Made by a program: the position numbers and the translations under genes
NCBI GenBank assembly: GCA_023262335.1
Contig: JALRBE010000006.1
Coordinates: 30,539-40,040, forward strand
Direction: 5' to 3'
Length of the DNA: 9,502 bases
DNA from: Candidatus Saccharimonadia bacterium
Lineage (GTDB): Bacteria; Patescibacteriota; Saccharimonadia; Saccharimonadales; Saccharimonadaceae
The notes under the pieces: model-generated
Databases searched by the model: none
Told to the model about the DNA's origin: nothing
What the model saw: the letters and a program-made list of their open reading frames with translations, nothing else
Part shown: one piece after another, positions 1-5,680 of the stretch
Position numbering within the stretch: position 1 is the stretch's first letter
Layout: every line of letters starts with the position of its first letter

Positions 1-698
1 GAGCGGTCTTCGAGGGCAACAGGATGCTGAACGCCCGGCTGGTTCCGCTGCTGCTGGAGGACTACCGGCCTGTGCCGCTGTCCGGTACGGGGCGGGAGCA
101 CGTTCTGCAATTGATGGACGAGAGATCAGCGGTCGCAGCGGTGAGTGACAAGGTCTCGGGTAGCCGGGTCGTCACCGAAGCCGATCCGTCGGTCGTTCCC
201 AACGCCGCAGTGGACATCGGCGACGGAGTGGTGCTCACCGAACGCAAGTTCGACATTGCCAAGATGCTCCGCGACGTGGTTGACGAGCAACGGAGCCAGG
301 CGGAAAACGGCAACGTGACCATGACGCTGCACGCGCCGTCCCAGGGATGGATCGTCGGTGACAGCCACATGCTTTGGATGGTCGCCGAAAACCTTGTTAG
401 TAACGCGATCAAGTACACGCCACCGGGCGGGGTCGTCGCGGTCCGGTTGGTCCGGCGTGCGAACAGATGGGTGTTGACTGTCAAAGACACGGGCGTCGGC
501 ATTTCCAAGAGCGATTACTCGAAACTCTTCAAGCAGTTCAGTCGAATCGCCAACGCGCGGAGCGATTTCGTGACTGGGACCGGGGTCGGATTGTACCTGG
601 CGCAGCACCTGACGGTCCTTCATGGCGGTACCATAGGCGTCACGTCGACCAAAGGCAAAGGGTCTACCTTTACCGTGCGGTTGCCACGCAAAATGTAA
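1..698 (+). CDS. Sensor histidine kinase, C-terminal part (5' end outside the window)
   Basis: The frame is open from base 3, so the gene begins upstream of the window; the first internal ATG is at 24. Counting from that ATG, a HATPase_c domain is clear. The N box AENLVSNAIKY is at residues 121-131, the G1 box DTGVGIS at 155-161, an F-box-like KLFKQF at 167-172, and the G2 box TGTGVGLYLA at 184-193, followed by the usual GG-I-V-S-GKGSTF ending. Residues 25-50 look like the second helix of a HisKA dimerisation domain. By an ungapped alignment from memory, the phosphoacceptor site falls on the first visible residues (AVFEGNRML), which contain no histidine. The ATP-binding half appears intact. 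The role would be autophosphorylation or phosphatase control of a response regulator, plausibly the receiver gene 80 bases downstream. The sensor region is not visible, so the stimulus is unknown. Family assignment is secure; activity is not. Confidence 0.93.
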   Translation, partial: AVFEGNRMLNARLVPLLLEDYRPVPLSGTGREHVLQLMDERSAVAAVSDKVSGSRVVTEADPSVVPNAAVDIGDGVVLTERKFDIAKMLRDVVDEQRSQAENGNVTMTLHAPSQGWIVGDSHMLWMVAENLVSNAIKYTPPGGVVAVRLVRRANRWVLTVKDTGVGISKSDYSKLFKQFSRIANARSDFVTGTGVGLYLAQHLTVLHGGTIGVTSTKGKGSTFTVRLPRKM

Positions 699-750
699 GA
701 GTACCTGCCGTGAATGTAATATTTTTCACGCTCACCGCCGAAACATGAGG

Positions 751-776
751 TATACTGACAACAGTATTGGAGTGAG
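751..776 (+). promoter_or_regulatory. Promoter -10 box, inverted repeat and RBS of the receiver gene
   Basis: TATACT (751-756) is a good -10 box; no convincing -35 lies 16-18 bases upstream. A perfect inverted repeat, ATACTG-ACAA-CAGTAT (752-767), overlaps the -10 box and the expected start site near 763, so it could be an operator. GGAG at 769-772 is a ribosome binding site six bases before the GTG at 779. The receiver gene therefore probably has its own transcript as well as read-through from the kinase gene. Confidence 0.5.
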
Positions 777-778
777 AT

Positions 779-1159
779 GTGACAGCAAAGCATAAAAAAT
801 CCATCCTTATCGTCGAGGATGAACCGGAACTGGCGGAAGTTTATCAGATACTACTCGAACAGGCCAAATACGACGTCCGCATAGCGCATAACGGCAAAGA
901 CGCGTTAACGCTCGCGAACGAAAAATCGCCCGACTTGGTGCTGCTCGACCTGCGCATGCCGGTCATGGACGGCGTAGCCTTCCTCGAAGAGTACGAACTG
1001 AAGGAAAAACATCCGAACGTGAAAGTCATCGTGTTCAGCAACTACGACATGCAGGACGAAATCGACGATGCCTATCGTCTTGGCGCCGACCGCTACGTGC
1101 TCAAAGCGTGGGCATCTCCTAAGGAACTGCTACAAATAGTCGCCGACACGCTTTCGTAA
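779..1159 (+). CDS. Stand-alone response regulator receiver protein (CheY-like)
   Basis: This 126-residue protein is a single REC domain with no output domain. The acidic pocket is E13-D14, the phosphoacceptor is D57 (in LLDLRMP), the switch Ser is S87 and the conserved Lys is K109. The start is a GTG with GGAG six bases upstream; the receiver fold begins at residue 8 (SILIVEDE), so little could be missing. It lies 80 bases after the histidine kinase gene, so the two may be a cognate pair, although the separate -10 box allows independent expression. Without a DNA-binding domain, it must act through protein contacts, as a phosphorelay intermediate or as a phosphate sink. Family certainty is high; partner and output are inference. 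Confidence 0.93.
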   Translation: MTAKHKKSILIVEDEPELAEVYQILLEQAKYDVRIAHNGKDALTLANEKSPDLVLLDLRMPVMDGVAFLEEYELKEKHPNVKVIVFSNYDMQDEIDDAYRLGADRYVLKAWASPKELLQIVADTLS

Positions 1160-1837
1160 TCAAGCGTTCGGGTTCTGCAGCCGGATTCCGCTGAAACTTT
1201 CGTCGCCGAGGCGGCGTTCGAGCTCATGGCGGTAAATCGTAAAGCCTTTGCTGTCGTAGGCAATGATTTTTTTGCGCTTCAAGCGCCCGAGCTCCATGGT
1301 TGTCGTTTCGCGGGTGAGGCCCATCAGGCTGCCAAGCGTGGTGTGGGTCAGCCGAAGGTCGACCCGGTACACGCCGGCCGTGGTTTGCTTGCCGTAATGG
1401 AACATAAGATAATACATCATAAGGAGCAGCTTTTCCGCGGCGCGCGACTGCTCGAGAGCGGTGATCTGCATGAGCAGCCCCGTATAACCGCTGATGACGT
1501 AATCGAATACGCGGTCCTTGATTTCGGGGTTCGTATTGATAAGGTCGAGCAGGACTGGTTTTTCTACCGTCAGGACTTCCGAATCCTCGAGCGCTTCGTA
1601 GTAATACAGCGCGCTTGACGTTTTGCCGAAAATCCAGGTTTCAGGGAACATGTCGCCCTTCGTGCTGAAGCCGACGACTTGCTCTTCGCCGAAATTGCCC
1701 AGCCGGTAGGCTTTGAGAACGCCCGAAAGCACTATGTAGGCTTGGCGGGGAATCTCGCCCTGGTAGATGAGAATCGAGCGCTTCTTTACGGAGCGCCGCG
1801 TCGACTTTGCCGGCAAGAGTTTCGCTATGTCTTCCAC
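1160..1837 (-). CDS. Crp/Fnr-family transcription regulator
   Basis: The 225-residue protein has the two-domain Crp/Fnr layout. A cyclic-nucleotide-binding-type beta roll spans about residues 15-100, followed by a long dimerisation helix at about 108-135. A winged helix-turn-helix is at about 164-203, with the recognition helix around TRETTTMELGRLK (175-187). The phosphate-binding cassette region (GDMFPETWIFGKTSS) lacks the GE...R(S/T)A pattern of true cAMP-binding Crp, and no N-terminal cysteine cluster for an Fnr iron-sulphur centre is visible, so the ligand is unknown. The start is GTG at 1837; the frame stays open upstream to 1898 but holds no ATG, GTG or TTG there. A TACTAT box ends six bases before this GTG, which suggests a leaderless mRNA. 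Its stop codon abuts the stop of the convergent receiver gene. Confidence 0.9.
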   Translation of the reverse strand: MEDIAKLLPAKSTRRSVKKRSILIYQGEIPRQAYIVLSGVLKAYRLGNFGEEQVVGFSTKGDMFPETWIFGKTSSALYYYEALEDSEVLTVEKPVLLDLINTNPEIKDRVFDYVISGYTGLLMQITALEQSRAAEKLLLMMYYLMFHYGKQTTAGVYRVDLRLTHTTLGSLMGLTRETTTMELGRLKRKKIIAYDSKGFTIYRHELERRLGDESFSGIRLQNPNA

Positions 1838-1840
1838 CTC

Positions 1841-1849
1841 TTTATAGTA
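1841..1849 (-). promoter_or_regulatory. Candidate leaderless promoter (-10) of the Crp/Fnr gene
   Basis: On the minus strand TACTAT (1849-1844) and the overlapping TATAAA (1846-1841) are candidate -10 boxes. TACTAT ends six bases before the GTG at 1837, which places the expected transcription start on the start codon. No separate Shine-Dalgarno sequence is present: the only purine run, GAGGTGG, overlaps the GTG itself. No strong -35 box is visible. Confidence 0.45.
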
Positions 1850-1985
1850 GCACCATATCTGAGGAATGAATATTATTACGCCCGAAGAGTAAGATACTTA
1901 ACAGTCCTAAACGGTTGCTGACGGTACACTGAGAGTACTGGCAAAACAAAGCGAGTCAGGGACATAATCGGAGAAGGAGGGGTAT

Positions 1986-2186
1986 ATGCACACACCGATG
2001 GACATAGACCAGCAAGCCGTCGAAGAAAAAATCCAACACTTCATGGCGGGACGGTCACAGTGGAAAACGCTCAGCAAATCAATCGCGGAACGGTTGGCAC
2101 CTTCCGTTCGCGCGGACGACGTCACGCGTGACGAAATATCGTACGAACCATTGCAGTGGACGGCTGCAAAGCCAAGCCGTTCTTAA
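1986..2186 (+). CDS. Small hypothetical protein, 66 residues
   Basis: I do not recognise this protein. The case for a real gene rests on three signals: a near-perfect AAGGAGG (1974-1980) five bases before the ATG, a clean open frame ending in TAA, and an intrinsic terminator 27 bases after the stop. The N-terminal half is hydrophilic and probably helical (DQQAVEEKIQHFMAGR), followed by a basic/acidic mix and a short tail with PLQWTAAKPSRS. There is no signal peptide, membrane segment or cysteine. It is divergent from the Crp/Fnr gene across about 150 bases, so that regulator could control it, but no shared operator was identified. No clear promoter was found for it; CATAAT at 1963-1968 is the best -10, though its predicted start would fall inside the ribosome binding site. 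Confidence 0.65.
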   Translation: MHTPMDIDQQAVEEKIQHFMAGRSQWKTLSKSIAERLAPSVRADDVTRDEISYEPLQWTAAKPSRS

Positions 2187-2212
2187 CAACACCACCTCTT
2201 CATCACCTATGC

Positions 2213-2240
2213 GTAAGGGAGCTCTCTCCCTTACTTTTTT
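2213..2240 (+). terminator. Intrinsic terminator after the 66-residue ORF
   Basis: A perfect 9-bp stem, GTAAGGGAG (2213-2221) with CTCCCTTAC (2226-2234), has a CTCT loop and is followed directly by six T (2235-2240). It separates the small gene from the AbrB-exporter operon. The reverse strand lacks a T run after the stem, so it acts in one direction only. Confidence 0.9.
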
Positions 2241-2277
2241 GTATGTATTGACATACTTTTCATACTAGGTATACAAT
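2241..2277 (+). promoter_or_regulatory. Promoter of the abrB-like/MFS operon with overlapping CATAC repeats
   Basis: A consensus -35 TTGACA (2248-2253) is followed by TATACA (2270-2275, spacer 16) or TACAAT (2272-2277, spacer 18). The inverted repeat GTATGT-ATTG-ACATAC (2241-2256) sits on the -35 box. CATACT recurs at 2252-2257 and 2261-2266 (nine bases apart), and GTATAC lies at 2269-2274. This cluster looks like an operator covering the whole promoter. Autoregulation by the AbrB-like product is the obvious hypothesis. Confidence 0.75.
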
Positions 2278-2303
2278 TAGTACATAACAAAAGGAGACCG
2301 CGC

Positions 2304-2558
2304 ATGGGCGTACCAGGCAACAAGAAGCTTTACGGAACGGCGACCGTCGGCAGCAAAGGGCAGATCGTCATACCTGCCGATGCCCGCGAAGAACTGAACA
2401 TCCAACCGGGTGACCGCTTGTACGTGCTCGGTTCCATGCACGGCAGCGGTATCGTGCTGCTCAAAGAAGACATGATCGAACATATCGTCGAACAGATGTC
2501 GGCGCAGATCGAAGGCTTCCGCGAAGCGAAAAAACATACCGACGAATTCAACGACTAG
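2304..2558 (+). CDS. AbrB/SpoVT/MazE-type DNA-binding protein
   Basis: The 84-residue protein carries one SpoVT-AbrB swapped-hairpin domain at about residues 10-57, with the family signature TATVGSKGQIVIPADAREEL and NIQPGDRLYVLG. An acidic/basic C-terminal helix at 56-80 (KEDMIEHIVEQM...) probably supports oligomerisation. AAGGAG (2291-2296) lies seven bases before the ATG. The gene is first in an operon; the exporter gene begins 24 bases after its stop. In this family the protein is either a transition-state-type regulator or the antitoxin of a toxin pair. No toxin gene is adjacent, so a dedicated transcription regulator of the exporter operon is the better reading. The repeats over the promoter are the likely binding site. 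The family call is seen in the sequence; the target is inference. Confidence 0.9.
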   Translation: MGVPGNKKLYGTATVGSKGQIVIPADAREELNIQPGDRLYVLGSMHGSGIVLLKEDMIEHIVEQMSAQIEGFREAKKHTDEFND

Positions 2559-2581
2559 GGCTTTGCCGAAAGGAGACAAAC

Positions 2582-4270
2582 ATGCATCACCATCTTCCGT
2601 TGCGCTCAAAAATAATCATTATGCTGTCCGTTATGGCCAGCTTGTTCCTGGTGGTGCTCGACCAAACCATCATCGCTACCGCGCTCGGCCGTATCGTCGA
2701 GGAATTCAACGCGTTCGATTCGCTCAGCTGGATCGTGACGGCATACCTGCTGACGACGACCATTACCGTGCCGATCGCCGGCAAGCTGTCTGATATCTTC
2801 GGCCGTCGGACCATCTTGTTGGTCGGCGTCGCCATCTTCGGCGTCGGGTCGCTGCTCTCCGGCATGGCGGGCAACGTCGAACAGCTTATCGCATGGCGAG
2901 CCGTTCAAGGCATCGGTGGCGGTATCATCACGGCCAACGCCTTCACGATCATCGGTGACCTGTTCGCTGCGCGCGAACGCGGCCGTTGGCAAGGACTGTT
3001 CGGCGCCGTCTTCGGTCTTGCCTCGGTCATCGGGCCGCTGCTTGGCGGCTGGCTGACCGACGGCCATACCATCCTCGGACTGACGACCGATTGGCGCTGG
3101 ACGTTCTTCATCAACGTGCCGGTCGGCATCGCGGCGTTCATCCTCATCGCCATATTCTGTCCGGCGCTCCGACACGATAAAAAACCGTCGATCGACTACA
3201 AGGGCGCTGCGCTGCTTGCGGTCGCCCTGGGGACCCTGGTGCTCGCGGTCGACAACACCGAACAAATATTCGCTGATTTCATGACTGCTACCGGCATGAG
3301 CCTGGCCGTGCTCCGAACGATCATGTTCGCCGTCGTCGTGGCGTCGGTCATCGCCTTCGTGCGCGTCGAGCGCCGTGCCAAAGAACCGATCATCCCGCTC
3401 CGCTTCTTCCAAAACCGCAATTTCGTGCTGATCATGGGTATCGCGACGCTGTTCGGCGCGGCGTTCATGGGCTCGATTCTGTACCTCACGCAGTTCAACC
3501 AGCAAGTCTTCCAAGCGTCGCCGACCGAATCCGGCCTCATGCTGCTGCCGATGATCGTCGGCCTCATGGCGGCCTCCATTTCTTCGGGGCAGATCATATC
3601 ACGCACCGGCCGTTACAAGATTTTCATGCAGGTCGGCATCGTCGTCGCGACCGTCATGGTGTTCATGCTCTCGACGCTCACGCCTGACTCGTCGTACCTT
3701 TACGAAGCCGTCATTATGGTCGTCCTGGGCGCCGGCCTCGGCGTGGTCATGCCGGTCATGAACTTGGCCGTGCAGAATGAGTTCGAACAGCATGACCTTG
3801 GTGTCGCAACCAGTTCGAGCCAGTTGTTCCGCAGTCTCGGGTCGACCGTCGGCATCGCGGTGTTCGGCGCCATGCTCACGGCAGGTTTGGCGGGCGGTCT
3901 CGCGAACGTCCAAAACGACGCCTACGTCAAACTGTTATCGCAGAGTCCCGAGGCGAGCGCTATCGGCGACCTGAGCGATTCGAACACGCTGCTCAACTTG
4001 AACATGCCCGATACACGGCACAAAATTACCGAAGGCTTCGAACAAAGCGTGGCGCAACTGCCCGAGCAAGCCAAGCGACAAGCGACCGAAACCTTCACCA
4101 AGGAGCAGGAAGAGTATTCCGAGAAAGTGACCGCCGCGTTCAGCGACAGTTTGCAACGGATCTTCCTCATATCGTCGGTGCTCATGCTGGCGGCAAGCGT
4201 TCTGGTGTTCATGGTCAAGGAACGGCCGCTCGCGAGCGCGTCGCCTGACCAGTCGCCCGGCGTGGCATAG
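2582..4270 (+). CDS. MFS multidrug exporter, DHA2 (EmrB/QacA-type, 14 TMS)
   Basis: At 562 residues this fits the 14-helix DHA2 drug:H+ antiporter family. The TM1 motif is LDQTIIATALGRI, with D27. Motif A is GKLSDIFGRRT at 67-77. Motif B is around AWRAVQGIGGG, with R106. The antiporter motif C is GLASVIGPLLGGW at 145-157. The DHA2-typical WRWTFFINVPVG is at 171-182. A long hydrophilic segment (about 440-523, rich in Q, E, K and S) separates the last two membrane helices and should face outside. The start has AGGAG six bases upstream, and the protein needs only a few residues before TM1. It is cotranscribed with the AbrB-like gene, probably its regulator. It exports hydrophobic or cationic compounds in exchange for protons; the actual substrate cannot be read from sequence. 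No EmrA-like adaptor is encoded nearby. Confidence 0.95.
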   Translation: MHHHLPLRSKIIIMLSVMASLFLVVLDQTIIATALGRIVEEFNAFDSLSWIVTAYLLTTTITVPIAGKLSDIFGRRTILLVGVAIFGVGSLLSGMAGNVEQLIAWRAVQGIGGGIITANAFTIIGDLFAARERGRWQGLFGAVFGLASVIGPLLGGWLTDGHTILGLTTDWRWTFFINVPVGIAAFILIAIFCPALRHDKKPSIDYKGAALLAVALGTLVLAVDNTEQIFADFMTATGMSLAVLRTIMFAVVVASVIAFVRVERRAKEPIIPLRFFQNRNFVLIMGIATLFGAAFMGSILYLTQFNQQVFQASPTESGLMLLPMIVGLMAASISSGQIISRTGRYKIFMQVGIVVATVMVFMLSTLTPDSSYLYEAVIMVVLGAGLGVVMPVMNLAVQNEFEQHDLGVATSSSQLFRSLGSTVGIAVFGAMLTAGLAGGLANVQNDAYVKLLSQSPEASAIGDLSDSNTLLNLNMPDTRHKITEGFEQSVAQLPEQAKRQATETFTKEQEEYSEKVTAAFSDSLQRIFLISSVLMLAASVLVFMVKERPLASASPDQSPGVA

Positions 4271-4291
4271 TCGCCGCAAACGCGCTATACT
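4262..4291 (+). promoter_or_regulatory. Promoter of the CorA gene, short or no leader
   Basis: TATACT (4286-4291) with a weak GTGGCA (4262-4267, spacer 18) that overlaps the last codons of the exporter gene. The expected transcription start is near 4298, only about five bases before the ATG at 4303, and no Shine-Dalgarno sequence lies between them. Translation probably starts on an almost leaderless mRNA. Confidence 0.5.
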
Positions 4292-4302
4292 GCTTATGAA
4301 TA

Positions 4303-5241
4303 ATGCTGAAATATTACGTAAGAAACGGGGACGACGAAGCCTTCCGGCAGCTGCCTGGATACCAGGATCAGCGTGACGGCACGTGGGTGCACGGCGAACA
4401 GCCGCAAGTCAGCGAGCTCGACACGCTGACGCAGCAGTTCGGCCTGGACAGGAATATCCTGCGCGACGTCATGGACAAGGACGAGCTGCCGCGCCTGGAA
4501 GTCAGCGACGGTTCGCTCTACGTGTTCTTCCGTTCCATCCTGCGCACCAAGCACGGAGAAATAGACTCGGCGCCGCTGCTCGCGGTACTGACGCCGAACG
4601 CGTTCGTGTCGTTGTCGCTGACGAATGCCATCAGCGACCAAAAAATCGCTACGGCCGCTCACGGGATAACCACGGAAGACAGGGGAGGGCTGCTGCTGTC
4701 GACGTTCACTGCCATCCTGACAGATTACGAAGACAGCATCAAGCGCACCGGCCGGTATATCAAAGACACCGGCCATCGGCTCAAGACGCACGAGGTCGAC
4801 AACAGCGATTTCATCCACTTCGTGACCGTCGAAGACAATCTTGGCATCTATACGCTCAATCTCACGAGCATGTTGACCGTCGCCGAGCGTATCCGCGACA
4901 ACAAGACCGAGCATTTATCGGACGATCATATCGAGTCCATCAACGATATCATCCTGCACGTGCGGCAGTTGCTTTCGAGCACGCAGGCGCTCACGCAGAC
5001 GCTCACGAGCATCCGCAACGCGTACAGCACGATCGCCAACAACAACCTGAACCTTCGCATGAAAAAGCTGACCGTTCTGACGGTACTGATCGCGCTGCCG
5101 AACGTCTTTTACGGCATGTACGGCATGAACGTCATATTGCCGTTCCAGGACTCGGCGTGGGCGTACGCTTCGATCGTCGGGTTTACCGTCGTGCTCATTT
5201 TGCTTGTGTATACCCTTGCAAAACGGTTCCGCTTGTTCTAA
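4303..5241 (+). CDS. corA: CorA-family divalent cation (Mg2+/Co2+) transporter
   Basis: The 312-residue protein has the CorA plan: a soluble N-terminal domain to about residue 170 and a long helical stalk to about 250. TM1 is at about 254-273, followed directly by the family signature GMN (274-276, in YGMYGMN). TM2 is at about 286-305, with a basic KRFRLF tail inside. The residues before TM1 (NNNLNLRMKKLTVLTVL) are the classic CorA pore-entry helix. The family forms homopentamers that admit Mg2+ down the membrane potential. The start at 4303 has no ribosome binding site but follows a TATACT box closely. An alternative ATG at 4296 is out of frame. Similar GMN proteins can carry Zn2+ or Co2+, so the exact ion is unproven. 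A CNNM-like CBS protein is encoded about 1.2 kb downstream. Confidence 0.95.
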   Translation: MLKYYVRNGDDEAFRQLPGYQDQRDGTWVHGEQPQVSELDTLTQQFGLDRNILRDVMDKDELPRLEVSDGSLYVFFRSILRTKHGEIDSAPLLAVLTPNAFVSLSLTNAISDQKIATAAHGITTEDRGGLLLSTFTAILTDYEDSIKRTGRYIKDTGHRLKTHEVDNSDFIHFVTVEDNLGIYTLNLTSMLTVAERIRDNKTEHLSDDHIESINDIILHVRQLLSSTQALTQTLTSIRNAYSTIANNNLNLRMKKLTVLTVLIALPNVFYGMYGMNVILPFQDSAWAYASIVGFTVVLILLVYTLAKRFRLF

Positions 5242-5275
5242 TATTGAATAAACCGCCATGCTTATGGCCTATATA

Positions 5276-5307
5276 TTGACGTATCAAAGAATGATTGATA
5301 CTATTAT
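5276..5307 (+). promoter_or_regulatory. Promoter of the 5.3-5.67 kb intergenic transcript
   Basis: TTGACG (5276-5281) and TACTAT (5299-5304) are separated by exactly 17 bases; TATTAT (5302-5307) overlaps as an alternative -10. The expected start is 5311-5314. It begins 35 bases after the CorA stop and drives a region with no conventional gene. Confidence 0.65.
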
Positions 5308-5404
5308 CTATGTGTTTCGCGCTGGAACACTAAAACTCAAAAAATCGGGCAATAGGTCGAACGAAGCGCGGACAACACGTATTTTAGATAATCAAGGAGT
5401 GTAG
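5291..5404 (+). CDS. Possible small ORF, 37 codons (or 30 from GTG at 5312)
   Basis: ATG at 5291 or GTG at 5312 opens a frame to TAG at 5402-5404. The product is strongly basic (KLKKSGNRSNEARTTR in the middle) with a short hydrophobic start (MIDTIIYVF). Because the predicted transcription start is 5311-5314, the ATG would lie upstream of it and only the GTG form could be made, as a leaderless message. The ribosome binding site of the next small ORF overlaps its last codons, an operon-like layout. I recognise no family, and the ORF may be accidental. Confidence 0.2.
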   Translation: MIDTIIYVFRAGTLKLKKSGNRSNEARTTRILDNQGV

Positions 5405-5410
5405 AACCTC

Positions 5411-5503
5411 ATGCCAATAGCCATCGAGTTTGTGTCTTCCCGGCGCAAAAAGATAGCAGTGGATGTGGTGCCTGCCGCATGGCAACAATATATCGCTCAT
5501 TAA
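5411..5503 (+). CDS. Possible small ORF, 30 codons
   Basis: ATG at 5411 to TAA at 5501-5503 encodes a 30-residue basic peptide (IEFVSSRRKKIAVDVV in the middle, ending QQYIAH). AAGGAG at 5394-5399 precedes the ATG by 11 bases, a little long but usable. The stop comes just before the first hairpin of the array. No family is recognised; the layout is the only support. Confidence 0.3.
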   Translation: MPIAIEFVSSRRKKIAVDVVPAAWQQYIAH

Positions 5504-5526
5504 GTTGAGGAGGGGTTTACCCCTCT

Positions 5527-5559
5527 AACCATGAATCGAAGTGAATTCGATTCATGGTT
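5527..5559. repeat. Perfect 14-bp inverted repeat (long hairpin)
   Basis: AACCATGAATCGAA (5527-5540) and TTCGATTCATGGTT (5546-5559) are exact reverse complements around a five-base GTGAA loop. There is no T run after it, so it is not a terminator. It is the strongest internal hairpin of the candidate structured RNA, and its last two pairs overlap the possible junction stem at 5557-5562, so the two compete slightly. Confidence 0.85.
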
Positions 5560-5629
5560 TCCTCCCCCTGAAGGAAAGGGCTGAGCCCTTTCTGTCTCTA
5601 GCGTCAGATCGCATCTGACTTGGGAAACA

Positions 5630-5667
5630 AAAATACCGCTCCATGGCACCGGAGCGGTATTTTGTTT
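5630..5667. terminator. Bidirectional intrinsic terminator
   Basis: A perfect 13-bp stem pairs AAAATACCGCTCC (5630-5642) with GGAGCGGTATTTT (5651-5663) around an eight-base loop. TTTTGTTT follows on the plus strand and TTTTTGTTT on the minus strand. It ends the plus-strand transcript from the hairpin region and the minus-strand DsbA-like gene, whose stop is 18 bases away. Confidence 0.92.
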
Positions 5668-5680
5668 GCTCAAGATTTTA

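Larger units (their letters stand above)
5311..5667 (+). ncRNA. Candidate structured RNA of about 350 nt between CorA and the DsbA-like gene
   Basis: A promoter ending at 5304/5307 and a terminator at 5630-5667 bound this stretch. Pairings visible by eye are as follows. GTGTT/AACAC (5312-5316/5374-5378) continues into CGCGCT/AGCGCG (5318-5323/5365-5370) and starts at the predicted transcript end. GAGGGG/CCCCTC pairs at 5510-5515/5520-5525. A 14-bp hairpin lies at 5527-5559. GTTTCC/GGAAAC (5557-5562/5623-5628) would enclose two further hairpins, GAAAGGGC-TGA-GCCCTTTC (5574-5592) and GTCAGAT-CGC-ATCTGAC (5603-5619), like a multibranch junction. I find no tmRNA tag or acceptor arm, no RNase P core and no SRP tetraloop region. 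It may be a new small RNA or a short mRNA with a structured 3' end. Confidence 0.4.

Noticed and set aside
24..698. Treating the kinase ORF at 24 as a complete gene
   Set aside because: The frame is open to base 3 with no ribosome binding site at 24, and the dimerisation helix would be cut; the gene starts outside the window.
709..730. Hairpin CGTGAA/TTCACG after the kinase gene as a terminator
   Set aside because: The stem has only six pairs with a ten-base loop, and no T run follows it.
2304..2558. Toxin-antitoxin module with the AbrB-like protein as antitoxin
   Set aside because: No PemK, PIN or other small toxin gene is adjacent; the partner is a full-length exporter.
2606..4279. Long open frames antisense to the exporter gene (302, 136, 104 and 114 codons)
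   Set aside because: They mirror the GC-rich coding strand of a clear MFS gene, are rich in R, D, E and H as such shadows are, and have no ribosome binding site or family motif.
4383..5279. 298-codon open frame overlapping CorA in another frame
   Set aside because: Its product is an R/H/A/Q-rich low-complexity sequence without domains; CorA with its GMN motif explains the same bases.
5531..5584. 17-codon ORF running through the 14-bp hairpin
   Set aside because: It exists only because the palindrome contains ATG, has a ribosome binding site too far upstream and ends inside the next hairpin; a chance ORF is more likely.
5504..5620. CRISPR array or repeat cluster
   Set aside because: The hairpins differ from each other in sequence; there is no repeated unit with spacers and no cas gene.
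5311..5667. tmRNA, RNase P RNA or SRP RNA
   Set aside because: There is no tRNA-like acceptor/T-arm or tag peptide, no RNase P conserved core, and no GGAAGCAGC-like SRP apical loop.
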